The notes: a model not told the origin generated them from the sequence alone. A stretch of DNA of 64,000 bases from Dillenia suffruticosa (GCA_033439265.1 JAVTVX010000004.1:24499201-24563200); one strand, 5' to 3'. Counted from the first letter of the stretch, positions 25,548 to 37,600 are shown. A program made the numbers and translations.

Positions 25548-25730
25548 GACGTGAGTGAATAAGATATTTTCATATCTTAATCAGATCAGGAGTTTGACTC
25601 CTCTTAGATATAAAAAAAATAATATTGGGAGACTTTTTTCTCAAATAAGACCTGATAGTCAAATCGATCTGAATTAGTCAAGATAAAATCTCAGATATCG
25701 AGTGATAATCTAACCATAGAGACAAAGAAA
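25548..25730 (+). mobile_element. tRNA-derived SINE-like unit
   Basis: A B-box-like GAGTTTGACTCCT (canonical GGTTCGANTCC) lies about 45 bp downstream of a candidate A box GTGAGTGAATAAG. A non-tRNA body follows with GTCAAATCGATCTGAATTAG and a TCTCAGATATCGAGTGATAA end. The body end resembles that of the unit at 26025-26238. No clear target duplication was found. The family is not named. Confidence 0.5.
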
Positions 25731-26024
25731 AGAAAGAAAGCAATGCCTTAAAGGAAAGAAAATAGTTGTCGGAACTCAAAATCTTTAATCAAGAGAAAAA
25801 TCCTAGGTATCATTACACCCAAAAAAATGTTGGTCTCTCTTGTTCTCTCTATCAAAAAAGGGAACTTGATGAATTATAACAGAAAAATTTATAGAAATAA
25901 ATTTCGGGGGATAAATTTCTTTCCTTATATTGATACACTCCTATCACACTGTCCTTGAAAAAAAATGAAAATGTCCACAAGAAACCCGGTTCGCTAAATA
26001 ACAGTGTTGGCAAAGCAAGGGAAA

Positions 26025-26238
26025 GCTCGTCCGATCAATTGGTCTAGTGGAATATGATATTAGATCTTTCAATCAAGGTCACCGGTTCAATTTGTAATTT
26101 GAGTATGGAGCAGACTACGTTGAGAGAGTAGCTCTCTAAATGGATCACTGTAAATTTTGAATGAAATTAATCAAAATATGATTCCGAATACCGATCAATA
26201 TAATAATAATAATAATAAATAAAAAAAAAAAAAAAAAA
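26025..26238 (+). mobile_element. tRNA-derived SINE-like unit with A-rich tail
   Basis: A box AATTGGTCTAGTGGAAT and B box CCGGTTCAATTTG are spaced as in a Pol III tRNA promoter. They are followed by TGGAGCAGACTACG, AGTAGCTCTCTAAATGG, a TTCCGAATACCGATC end, an (AAT)n run and a 17-18 A tail (to 26238). The flanks share GGCAAA on each side, too short to be a secure target duplication. Inference: an old plant SINE. Confidence 0.6.
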
Positions 26239-26923
26239 GGCAAAACCTGTTACCGGATCATGTCATAGGAGGAGCCTGGTGGGCGTTCTTACCTAGTTGC
26301 TAGATAGGATGGGCTGGGCCGAGCTGAGAATAGACGCACTCGCTGTCCTAGCCTAGCTTAGGCTGCTTCCTGATTATGGTGGCTCAACCAGATTGGCCCT
26401 TTGAGCCCGTATAGTTGAAGTTGAACCGGATATCAGCCTTCGCATGTCACGGATCACAAATCGTAAATCAAGGCCTGGCCTGCGGTGCGTTGCGTCGCGA
26501 CTGGAACTTGGTCTCCTCACTCATCGGTCCTCGACGGCCGACTGAAACTTGCGCGTACGGTGTTGTGCTGAGGCGGCGCTCTCCCCCTCTCTTTCTCTCT
26601 CAGGTTTCTGGGGGAGTTTGTCTGATTCTGAACTGAATTGGGGAGGAAACTGAAAGAGAGGGCATTTGCGCTTTTATTATGGTTGCAATTGGTTCTAAGG
26701 CTTTACCTTTACCATCAAGAGCAAGAGCCGACAATACCAGTCTCAGTCTCAGTCATACCTTAGCAGAAGAAGAGTATAGTTCCTATAACAGGGTACAAGG
26801 ATGAAAGGCATGCGAAGAAACCTCAAAGGAAAACAACCTCTGCTCATCAAGGCAGTGGCATCCGCAATGAAAACGCTCATACCCATAAAAAACCGTACAA
26901 GCCCCATCTCAGTTATTCAATCA

Positions 26924-26925
<2 letters not shown>

Positions 26926-26959
<34 letters not shown>

Positions 26960-27042
26960 GAGAGAGAGATATATATATACACGTGTGTGTGTGCGTGTGC
27001 GCGCACACACATATATCTGTGTCTGTATATATATATATATAT
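26926..27042. repeat. Compound CT/AT/GA/GT/GC dinucleotide repeat
   Basis: Successive (CT)n, (AT)n and (AG)n runs form a palindrome. They are followed by AT, then CACGTGTGTGTG, CGTGTGCGCGCACACACA, a short TCTGTGTCTG break and a final (AT)n. The GT/GC part is an alternating purine-pyrimidine tract. It interrupts the APUM23 remnant just after piece a. Confidence 0.9.
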
Positions 27043-27997
27043 TATGATTCTATCCAAGCTGAGCTAATAGTTTATGAATGCTTAATGTTGGATCTCCTCT
27101 TGCAATGTCTCAGTCTCCTCTTGCAGTGTCTATATATATGAACTTTTTTGTTAAGCAGGTGCAAGGTTATGTTCGATCTTAGAAAGCCTGGAAGGATTCT
27201 AACCTTCCTCAGAGATTTGCAGGTTGATACCATAATTATATGCTCACATCTGCACATATATGCACATCTCCGCATATATGCAATCACTTATATGTTCACG
27301 TCTAAACATATATACAATCCCTTATCTGTGTCCTGCTTTAAACATTTTTGTAGTGGATAACAGAACTATCTCGATCTGAAAGTAAAAATAACTATATCTT
27401 GTTTGCCGGGCACTGCCCTCATATCAGCTCTAGGAAGCACTTTGCTTTCTTATTTTTGTTTTGCTCATCTTAGCCAGAATTGCCCGAGTCCAAAATAGAA
27501 TTTCTTTGGCATTTGGTTGTACTCTAGTTACATGACATTCTACTTACATTTTTTTTCCCTCTATTTTTCTGCTTGCTACATTAAAGGCTGAAAGGACAAT
27601 TTGCAGAGCTCTCCATGCACTATGAGGATAATTTGTGGTCGAGAAATGCTTTAGTTCCAGTAATGTGCCACAGAGAGAAGTCATTGCATCCGAGTTGTTA
27701 GCCGTGCAAAATGAGCTGTCCAAGACAAAGCAGGGCCCTCATCTCCTACGGAGACTAGACATTAATGCGTAAGCTAGTGATTTTACTGCCAGCTTCTGCA
27801 CATTTTTTTATTTCTTCCTGTGCATAAGTTTTTCCAGTTTGATGTTTAATGGAGAAGCTGCAATTGCTCTGTGTTTCCAAGCGTGGTTATAGCCTTGGAA
27901 CTTGCACAGGCCTAGGTTCGAGGGTGTTTGGGATACCGGTATAGAAGTGCTTACAACAAATAAGTACTTTCTTTTGCATAAATTTTTAAATTTCAAA

Positions 27998-28000
<3 letters not shown>

Positions 28001-28028
<28 letters not shown>
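28001..28028. repeat. 28-base T tract
   Basis: An uninterrupted T run lies between the last two APUM23 remnant pieces. Confidence 0.95.
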
Positions 28029-28586
28029 CAAGATGTGAAAAATCATATTTTCCAGATAAAAGCTTTTTAAATGGTTAACAAAGAATATTTTGCGAACGTG
28101 TTTTTGTGAAGTTGGGCACTTGACAGATTCCACACATGGCTTGCTCAGTTTTAAAAACCAAGATACATTTTTGACACTCTTTGGATACCAGTTGGAACTT
28201 TTAAAGAACCTTTGAATAGTTATTATTAAGACAACTGAAATTCTTGAATGGTTTTATATAGAAGATTCTCGTTTTAAAGCAAATGACAGTTCCAAACACA
28301 TTGGAATTGCATTAACTGTTTTTCTTATTCTTGAGATATTTATGGGCAAAGAGTAAAATTATTAGTACAATATGAATTTTATTATATAAGCATAACATAG
28401 CAGTGCATATCAGTCGTTTTGTGTCATACTTCCTATAAAATTGAATGCATTGTTGTGGTCGTATCATATCATTTTCTTGTGACTCATATCCATGTCTATG
28501 CTTGCTAGAACATCAGGTCTGTATCAGTATAGAGTGACTTCACTGCAGCTAGTTATACAAATGCATATTTACATGATACACATATT

Positions 28587-28617
<31 letters not shown>
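28587..28617. repeat. (AT)n microsatellite
   Basis: About 15 AT dinucleotides in the spacer between APUM23 remnant pieces. Confidence 0.9.
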
Positions 28618-29424
28618 AGTATTACCCCTATCCTTTATCCATAAAATAAAAATAAATAATAAAAAAGAAAAGAAGATGATGATTGCATGAATTTTTAAAA
28701 CTAGGTAATATTTTGGTGAATAATGACATGATCCATATTTGATATGGTTGGTGGTTGTTTTATCTCACCTAGTAAGTTGAAGATTTTAGTACTTTTAGAA
28801 GTTTTTTATTTTGTTTAGTTTTCTTTTTCCTTTTTACTGCTGTAACTGTTTTGCTGCTCGACCCGATCAGTGGAGGTTGAGACAAGCATCAAAGCAATCC
28901 ACTTACAAAGAATTTTATGCAACTTTTGGTTCCAAGGATAAGAAAACAAGTGACAACTCTTGGTTGTTCAAGTAATGAAATTGAATTGGACTCCATATTT
29001 TACTCTTTGCCTGAAAAGAAAAAAAAAATCATTTTGATACTTCTCTGTTGGCAGATGCCCCCAGAATTCTTAAACAATTATAGCTTAGAAGAGTTGACGA
29101 GAGATTTGAGAGCAGGTATCTACTAGCTTTTATATTACTCTTTATTTTGGAGGATTTGTCATCCCAAGATGTTTTATACATTCTTTAATATAACTAATAC
29201 TAATTCTTTTCCTATAAATTAAAAGAAATCATTTGAAATAAGTGAATTGAATTATGCTTCATTTGTTTCCAAGCACTATATTAACCTTTCAAATTCTAGA
29301 ATAATAGAATATTGTTTTTCTTTTAAATCTCTAATGCATATATTAGCATTTTAAATACACTCTTTTCTAGAACAAATGATTAGCTGTAGAAATTCAAAAA
29401 GTGAAAATAAGACACATGAGCAAG

Positions 29425-29650
29425 GAAGAGGTGCAATTATGCAACAAAAATTGCTGCCTAGCCTATTTCTGTGTTATTTAAAAGTTTACTTATTCAGTTT
29501 AATCTTAGTAGCTATTTCTTAAGGATATATTACGGTTCAAAGAATAAAGGAAAGGAGGAGCAGTTATGCTATAAAAGTTGCTGCCTAGCCTATTTCTGTA
29601 TTATTTAAAAGTTTGTTTATTCAATTTATCTCAGTAGCATATTTGTTAAG
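29425..29650. repeat. Imperfect tandem duplication, unit about 120 bp
   Basis: TTGCTGCCTAGCCTATTTCT followed by a GTTATTTAAAAGTTT-like stretch appears twice (near 29450 and 29577), each preceded by an AATTATGC/AGTTATGC word and followed by TTAAGGATAT. A related GCTGCTGCCTAATACC stretch occurs near 60320. It lies in the non-coding gap after the APUM23 remnant; the rest of 28976-30290 shows nothing I can name. Confidence 0.7.
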
Positions 29651-30289
29651 GATATGTATTATATAAAATTAGTTTTTCATTATGAAAAAAAAGACCTCAC
29701 AATAAATATATTACGATTCAAAGAATAAAAGGAAATTCCTTCATATTTCTAAAATGCTCAACAACTATGGTTGTAATCATTTAATCATGCCATTGCAAAA
29801 TCTTGTAGTGCATTTCTTTCCCCCTTTATTTAGTCGATGCATCCAGAGTCTTGACCGCTGTAACCAGTGGGGGAAGTTTTCCTGCTTTAGGAATTTTCAA
29901 AATTAATCCGACTAATTTTGTACCTTCTTAGGATTAGCGGTGAAGATTTTCCTTCACTAATATGCTCACTTGGGATGCAAATCTAGATTTACTGATAATG
30001 TTAAAAGCTTCATTAAATTGAACTCCTATTAAAGTTTTCTGGGTAAGAAAAGTTCGTGTTCAAGTGATTTATCACTTAATGCTTTTAATCTCTAGAACTA
30101 TTGTGTTTAGGCCTCTTTTTTTAATTTGATCGACCATGTATGCTTCCCTTTCTCATATCCGTCATCAGTTCTGTTGAGCAAATGTATCTAATCTCTCCCT
30201 CCATTTTCTCACCTAAAAACTTCATCTCTTGTAAGAGTTAAAAGCTAAATAAGTCTTGCTGTTTCAAATGCCTTCTTGTCTCAAACTTG

Positions 30290-32303
30290 CTTGCTTATTC
30301 TATGGGCCCTCTTGCCTACTCATTTGCTTTGTTTAAACAGTAAAATTCCTGTAGGCCAATTATCACCATTCCATGAGCATAAACTAAATCCTCATGCTCA
30401 TTGCCTCTCGTACTTGAGCTGTACAGATTATTAAAACAGAAAATCAAGAGCAAAAATAACTTGGAATGGGGCTAAACTTGAGGTCGAACAATGGAGAGGG
30501 TTAGAGTTTAAAATCAATTTTTCTTCTGCATCAAGATAGTGAAAAGCTGCTAGAAAATAATCTTGAAAGCCTATTTGAACTAGGGAGAAGAGGAAGAAAA
30601 GAGACTATGAAGAAGGGATAGAGGTTATAAGAGAGGAAGAGGAACCGACAAAGAGGAAACCATGGGTGGGGGAGAATTTCAAATTTGTTGCATTCTGAAA
30701 ATCAAAGCCTGTCTTACATTTATCCTGATGCCTGACTTCATAGGCAAATGACCTAGGTATCAATTACATGCCAATAATTTGTTTAGTACACTCCCGTGGT
30801 GACAGGGTAACTATCAAGTTCCTTCTGCCCAGGCCAGGTGTGTTAAATATAAAGCCCTTGGAATTTTAGTTGATTACTTGGGTCTTGAAGCTGGTTTATT
30901 TTATGCACCTGTTGTTCTTTTCTCAACAACCAATGAGGATGCCTTTGTTCTTTTCTCAACAACCAATGAGGATGCCTTAAGAAAATAGAGATATGGGGAT
31001 GCACTGCACTAACATTCTTGAATTGTTAAACTTTTGGAATAGGAAACATTCTATATGGTTTTAAGACTAAATGTATTTTTCTTTTCACAGTCGGATGACA
31101 GCCCTGCTACCGGCAGTGTTACAACTACAGTTGAAGAGAAGCAGAGCCTGGCAAAGGCTTCACTAGCTTTTAATTGTAACAAGTAAGCATATGACTATAG
31201 CATTTTCTTTCTAGCTGATGCTTGCATTGCACACTTGTTATGGGTTTGGCTCTGATATGTGTCAGATGTTAACCAATAGCACAGGTAACATCTGAAATAA
31301 TTGGTTATTGTCTATCATGGATGGACCATCCTGAGATTTGGCCATTCCTTTTTTACTATTACCGATGGATGCCCCCGAGTGTTGAAAAGCAAAATCTAGT
31401 AATTGAGAAACATTTTATATTGTGGTATAATTCTTCTCATGTTTCCGTGAGAAGATTTTGTGGAATCCTGTATTCATCAGAGAGAGGACAATTTAAATTA
31501 GATGGTTTTATGCGAGTGTTTTCTGTGAGGTGATTTTGTGGGAGTTAAACTTGATATTTTAAAGATAAATTAGTGTTATAGAACATAGTTGATAGGGGAA
31601 ATTAAATTGGAAGTGTCGAATGGGAAGTTAAATTGGAAGTTTCGAAATATCAAGGAACTTGCATATTTTAACGCAAATTTTAATATAGGCCCTCATCTTA
31701 AATTATTGAAGATATTGTTGGGATAATTTTGTCATGAAAAATACGGGAGCTTCACAACTTGCAGAAGGTCAGTGTTCCCTTGATAATTGTAGCAGATAAA
31801 CCCATCTTTTTCATGTGGCTTAAGCCTTGGAAGAACTTGGTTAGTTTGACAATCAGTCAAATGGAAGACGAGCATCAGCAAAGGTTGATGCATGCCGGTG
31901 CCGTGGTTTCCCAATACCTAGATGTGCCCAACATTGCCAGATACCATTATGCGGTCTATATGTTTTTAGTTTTGATCACGAAATTTGGAGCAGTAGGCCT
32001 GAAGACCTATCTTTTTTCTTGACTGCTTTTGGGGGGGGGGGGTTTCTTTCCCGTGGGGCTTAGCCTAAGTCGTAGTTTTAAGGTACTACTGACATTTCTT
32101 TGTGATTCTCTGATTGCAGTGTCGTATTCGAAAAAATGTTCCCAGAGTACGTTGCAAAGTACAACCAACAGGCTGCTTTCTGAGCAGCCTGTTCTGGAGG
32201 AGTCACCAGTGTTGCCTCCACCTGAAAGAGTCCACTTCGTTGTTAAATGGAGAGCAGCAACAAAAGGTGAAGGAAGCAGATGTAGAACCCTAGTGTCAGA
32301 ATA
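30290..32303 (+). pseudogene. Partial broken duplicate of the 3' end of the UBC34-like gene
   Basis: Exon at 31091-31182 (92 nt, same length and phase as the intact gene's exon 40576-40667) reads DDSPATGSVTTTVEEKQSL then AKASLAFNCN. The last exon from 32120 reads VVFEKMFPEYVAKYNQQAAF and then hits a stop; a changed frame continues EQPVLEESPVLPPPERV. The initial Met codon of the first exon is TCG, and the membrane tail is absent. Flanking intron sequence also matches the intact gene (30290-31090 with about 39490-40575, including CACCATTCC...AATCCTCATG and CTGACTTC.TAGGCAAA). It is therefore a DNA-level segmental duplication, not a retrocopy. No E2 catalytic exons are present. Confidence 0.88.
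30911..30977. repeat. Near-perfect 34-bp tandem duplication
   Basis: The unit TTGTTCTTTTCTCAACAACC + AATGAGGATGCC occurs twice head to tail. The related place in the intact gene's intron (about 40436-40470) has one diverged copy, so the doubling arose after the segment duplicated. Confidence 0.85.
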
Positions 32304-32990
32304 AATAGCATAGGGCTAGTGGTGTTGTGGTGGGTCTCCTCTTCAAACCAATGTTATCCTTGGAAGACAGTGACATGTTTTCTCCAAAGAATACGATATT
32401 TGTGAAGACCTTTCTACTATTCCATGCATAAATCGGATGTTATTGATTAATTTTTGCCCGGCAAAGTAAGACAAAATACAAGATTTAAGAAGAAATAAAT
32501 ACTTTTGTGTATGGTCTCCAAAATTACCCTAAATTAGAATTCTGGAGAATAGATTGGATTTGACCAAAATTAATTATTTAAAAAGATCTAATTATAGTTG
32601 ATGGGCTATTATTCCAAATAGTGATTTTATGCAAAGGAATTGCAACTTTCATTTTCCGTTGTGCATAAAGTTTATTTTAAAAAAGAGAAATTGAAAAAGC
32701 TTTCGATTTTGAAAGAAAAAAATAAAAAATATATATATATATAAAAAAAAATTGGAGTTACGAGTGATTATTGAGAAGTTATTAAATATAAAATTGTAAT
32801 GTTAAATTTATTAAACTAGTGTCAATATTCATGTTGTGGATGAACCATGCGCTGAGGTTAAAAGCGTAATTTAGGAAGAAGCATGATTGTGTTGTAATAT
32901 GTGGGAATTAAGGGGGAAGGGGAAGGGGAAGGGGAAGGGCGTGGGGTGTGCACCGGCGGAAGGAGGGGGAAACTTCAGGAGGGAGAGAAA
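32304..32990. promoter_or_regulatory. Intergenic and promoter region of the UBC34-like gene, with a G-rich repeat
   Basis: This is the sequence between the broken duplicate and the 5' leader of the intact gene. It holds a (GGGGAA)n block at about 32911-32940, leading into GGGCGTGGGGTG. Four or more G-runs with 2-base loops make it a candidate G-quadruplex site just upstream of the likely transcription start. No TATA box was placed with confidence. Confidence 0.45.
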
Positions 32991-33059
32991 TAAGGAAGAG
33001 AAATGTCTTCATGGTCATAACTCATAACTCATAATTGAATTCCAAATCTAAACATCCTA

Positions 33060-33089
33060 CTCTCCACTCTCTCTCTCTCTCTCTCTCAG
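33060..33089 (+). other. Probable non-coding 5' leader exon end of the UBC34-like gene, (CT)n
   Basis: A (CT)n run ends CTCTCAG followed by a GTAACT donor at 33090. An AG acceptor at 34621-34623 opens the exon carrying the ATG. The pattern (CT-rich leader then intron) is common in plant 5' UTRs. The assignment as a leader exon is inferred. Confidence 0.5.
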
Positions 33090-34633
33090 GTAACTCTCCA
33101 TCACGATCCTCTTTTTTGCTCTTCTTTGAATTCTTCATACTCTGCTGTTTTCACATCTTAAGATTTTGAATTTGTAATTCTTTTGTGTAATTTTTAGTGT
33201 TTTCTTTTCCGATGATTGATTGTCGTTTTTGATTTCTACACAATCGCGAACCAATTTCACCTAAATCATGCAGTGATAGGAACATGCTCTTCGTTTCCCC
33301 AAACCTTCTCGTAAACGATTTCACCAATATGGATTCACAGTCGAGTTCTTTTAATATTATCTCCATTAACGAATGAACAAGATTCCATAGGAGGTTTCTA
33401 GGGTTATTAACTTCTCTTTTCGTGAATATAATCTTCAGAAGAATTAAATATTTCTTGGATGTTCTAGAGTCATTGATGTCATTTCAAAAGGGTAATTGAA
33501 AACTGTATTGTGTCTTCACGTGGGTATGCTGACCTTTCATCTTATGTGCTAAACTTATATAAGGATCACCTTAATTGGTATTCGAAGGAATAAAGAGGTG
33601 AAGCTTTATATAGGGGGATGTGCAATTATCTCCTTTTGGAATCGGGTCGGAACACTTCAGATTTTTCCAAACCGTTGCCCTCTTGTTCTCTGTGATGGCC
33701 TGGTTTTATTTTTGAAACCCCATTGTGATGCTATGATATGGAAGCTTTTAAATGTTTGGTATTGGAAACTATCAGGAGGGACTGTGTATGGCTTCTTTGC
33801 AGTTTACATTGATTTTTGCTTTTTCTGTTTTCTTTTCCCATTTATTAGGAGGATGCTTTATCCTCCTTTATATTTGTATTTATATATTATTCTCTTAATA
33901 GTATCTGTTCCTTTTCTCTTGAGGGGAGAAAAAAAAAAGAGGTACCTCGGTTATGTCCCTCTTGGGAAGCTTCTTCCGCCTAAGTAAAAATTTGGGTGGC
34001 CCCCATTTAGTTTTGTCAGCACTTCCCCTTTTGTCTATCGACTAGAGCTATCTTGTAGCACCATAGAGGGCTATACAAGCAATTAGCAATCCTATTCTGT
34101 TTTATACATTCACCTTTTTCACAACTGATGTAGGGAAAATTCTTATAAAACCACACATTATGGCACACTTATTTAGCTTTTCTTTGATTGATTTCTCAGT
34201 GATCTTCACCACTTTTACATGTGATCTCACATAATCGACGACAACCTATGGGTTCTTTCTTTCATAAGTGGCAGCTTCCATATGTAAGAAGTATACGGGG
34301 TGCTTTTTTTTCATAATTGTATGTTTTGATTTGTAATTACAAAATGTAGAGAATACAGGACATATTGTCAAAACATATGACAAACAAATTATTGAGGTAA
34401 AATGAAGATGCACTTCTAATTGGAAAATGATATCTCAATGTTAAAAATATCCTGCAACTTTGCTATTTTGAATGAAGTTCTTTACAGTGAATATGATATA
34501 CAGTTTTGAAGGTTATGCATGTAAGGCATGCCCGTATTTTCACTTCTTGCTTATTGACTTACAAATTCCAAATTTTGTGATGGGGGCAGCCTTCGACGCC
34601 ATCTTGGTGATATTGTCATCCAGAAGTGGTGGA

Positions 34634-37600
34634 ATGGCAGAAAAATCTTGTGTCAAGCGTCTTCAAAAAGAATATAGAGCACTTTGTAAGGTATTGTTTC
34701 CTTATTTCCTCTTTGAGTTGTCTTCATAACAATCATTATAGAATTACTGAGTTGAGGCGGATGCTTCTTCTTAGTGCTCTTTGTTTTGCCATTTTTTTCT
34801 TTCTTATCATTCAGCATCGTTTTTAATGAATGGTAAATAATCACCTTATGTTCACAAACAGGCTTTTCTGCTTCTCTACTTCTACTCCTCCTTCAAACTT
34901 GTAACTCTTGTAGTTTTATATTCACTTGGATCAGGGTGCTCTTAGTTAGTCTCTGAGTCTCCTTGATCTGTATTTATTTATTTATTTTTAGATAGAAGAT
35001 TTTTATGTTAATATTCAAGAATTGGACTGGAACAATCATCGATCCTTTCTTTCCCAATGCCCAGTGACCGTTGTTCACAATTGTTTTTAATTGCCAATAT
35101 TGGTTATGCGACAAGATTGATTTAACATTATTAGTGGAGATTGTTCATTATCTCAATATTATTTACATATCTAAGTATGGGATTTTTATAGACCTGGAGT
35201 TACTAACCTTCTTAAAGAATTCCATTGTTTGCTACTCATTACTGCATAAACCAATATTTTCCTTTTTTGCTTGCCTCTTCATCATGTTAAGTTAAGTGGA
35301 CAATCTTTTTTTTTGTCTTCTCTTTTTTTGGTCCTTTAATAGAAGAAACATTGCAGTAGGGAGAAAGGAGAAAGAAAACTAACTAAAAGGGATTTGAAAG
35401 TTGCATAAATTCCTTTTTTCTCATTCTTTCCTGTAAAAGGCAAATGACTTAGTAGTCCAGGAAGACTAGGTATTTTAGGGAAGTGTCCCTGAAAATAATG
35501 GTCTCTTTTGCCCTTCAAGGGTCCCTTTTTACTCCCTCTAGACCAACCGGGAAAGAGATAATCGTAAAACTATCCTCCTTGCTGTACAAATGCTTAAACT
35601 GCTCGAATCCAATACTCACACTATACAGAGCTCTCAAATACCCAATGAATGTGTGGAAAAGAAAATTCTTCTCCCATGGGAATGAGTCTAAAGTAGATGT
35701 TCAAGTGACTGGCTCTTTCTTGCAAAGAACACACCTAGTGACGAAAAGAAAAAGATACCCCCCAATTGAAGCTTATGTTGAGTTCAAATTCCCAATCCAT
35801 GATGTTGCCCACACGAAGGAATTTCTCTCCAGGCAGAGAGGGATGGAGAGTGGTAGAAGAGAAGACAATAAGAGAGAAGAGAAAGTGTAGGAAAAGCAGG
35901 GGAAAAAAATTGGAGAATCGCCATGGTCAAAATCTTCTTCTTTCTTCCTCTACAGCAACTATTGAAATTTTCTTGCTCTTTCTCTCTTCTTTTTGTCTTG
36001 AAGAGCCTTTAAATATCTCTTCTTTTTTCTTTTTAAATTTTAATTCTTAATATTGGCCAACTCTGATTTTGTGTTTTTTAAAAGGAAAATTCAATTAAGT
36101 CCCTATCTGCATCTCATGTATTCTGCCATATCCCCCGTGCATATCCTTTAATTTAAAATTAAGAAAATAATTGGATACTCGCGTCATTTCTGACGTGTAT
36201 CCACTTGTATCTGTGTTCATTACCAGTACTGGAGGAGTTATGGGATTTTATGTGACTCTTAGTCAGAAAGAAAATACATTATATCATAAGAGGATGGGGA
36301 CCTCTTAGAAAGAGAAAAAGAAAAATAATGGAGAAAAAAAAATTGTGCTTGATGTAATTTACTTCAGTTATTTTTCCATGTGCTTACCATTAGCACATTT
36401 AAACATTGGAGTCTCTTATATCCCTATTATCCTTCTTTGAACAACATCAGCATAATTTGAACCCAAATATACTTTTTTATGCTTTTGCTTGTACTGAATG
36501 TGAGAGTGGGCCTTAGTGCAACAAGAATGTTGCTCCATTCTGGCCCAAAAGTCACTGCTTCCAAGTTACTATATCAGCCTTTATGATTTCAAAGGTTTTG
36601 TACATTTGACCCTCATATGCTGCAATGCTGGGAGTCAGAGTCTCTTATCACTGGTTTCCTGTTTGTATTGAATGCATCAAAGTCTGGCTTTCTTTATATG
36701 GTAAGTCTCAGATTTTTTTGTCAAAAGAAAGAATTTTATTCACAACAAAAAGCAGTTATGAAACTAACATTTTGGGAGAGTTTGTGTAAATTTAGTAAGT
36801 TAATTCAATGAGATTTACATTCCCTCTGGTCACATGCTCCAACCTAACTGCCCAAGTGAGGCATGCCTGTTGCACCTGGTCACAGTCAAACCGATGGACA
36901 GTTCGAGAGGCAAAACTGGACTTTAGAAACATATAGAAAGGTATATCATAATACTCGTGGAACAAGAAATGACCAAGGGAAAGAAGACAAAGTTTTATGC
37001 AGTGCTCTAGTTTCAATCCATGCATCGATAAAGACTGCAGATATGTGTGACATGCCTTTTCTTTTCTTTTTCTTTTTCCTCCTTATGGATTGAATATGAA
37101 CTCTCCCTTTTTGACATCTTATGTTCTGCCTAACATCATCCCCTTATTATTCTTGTGGCTATTTTGTTGGACCTCTTCCTGGTGACTGAATTGGAAGCTT
37201 GTTCCTTATCAGAATTGATAGCATGAGAGGGGGCTTTCCTTATTTGTGTTATACTTGTGTGTTTCCTTGCTCCTTAGACTAAACTCTATCTTTTCAATGA
37301 ATCATAGGAACCTGTTCCCCATGTTGTGGCCCGTCCTTCTCCGACTGACATTTTAGAGTGGCGTAAGTGACCTATCTCCTCCATAGACCTGTCAACCATT
37401 TAACTTCGTCCTTTATTTTTCTGGAATTGAATTGTGCTTTCTCTATTTGCTCACAGTAAGATATAGTCCTCCTTTTAACTCTGATGGAAACCCTGCAAAA
37501 AAGAAAAAGAAAATTGAACTCACCATTGTTAAAATGTTTCTTGATAGAAATGGGGATTATTTTTGTCTCATTTTGTGATACAGCTCTTATGAAGGTATTG

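Larger units (their letters stand above)
26679..28975 (+). pseudogene. APUM23: Remnant of APUM23 (Pumilio-family rRNA-processing factor)
   Basis: Three pieces match APUM23. (a) 26679-26900: MVAIGSKALPLPSRARADN, then after a frame change KGMRRN.KGK, like the family start MVSVGSKSLP...KGMRRK. (b) 27587-27768: LKGQFAELSMHYED, a frame change, then FVVEKCFSSSNVPQREVIA and LSKTKQGPHLLRRLDIN. (c) 28850-28975: FAARPDQWRLRQASKQ, STYKEFYATFGSKDKK, stopping at TAA. Known: APUM23 is a nucleolar Puf-repeat protein of about 750 aa needed for pre-rRNA processing; piece b is its C-terminal Puf region and piece c its basic tail. Here some 600 residues of Puf repeats between a and b are missing, the acceptor before piece c lacks AG, and at least two frameshifts exist. 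It is a host-gene pseudogene. A working copy presumably lies elsewhere. Confidence 0.8.

Noticed and set aside
27148-27360. Frame containing CKVMFDLRKPGRILTFLRDL as a possible APUM23 internal exon
   Set aside because: It does not align convincingly with any Puf-repeat segment I know, and the downstream part is repeat-derived.
28917-29126. Frame ending MPPEFLNNYSLEELTRDLR as a further APUM23 exon
   Set aside because: It is in another frame from the recognised C-terminal piece and does not resemble the APUM23 tail.
33598-33987. 129-codon frame in the UBC34 leader intron
   Set aside because: No start context, no family wording, and an intron location; probably chance.
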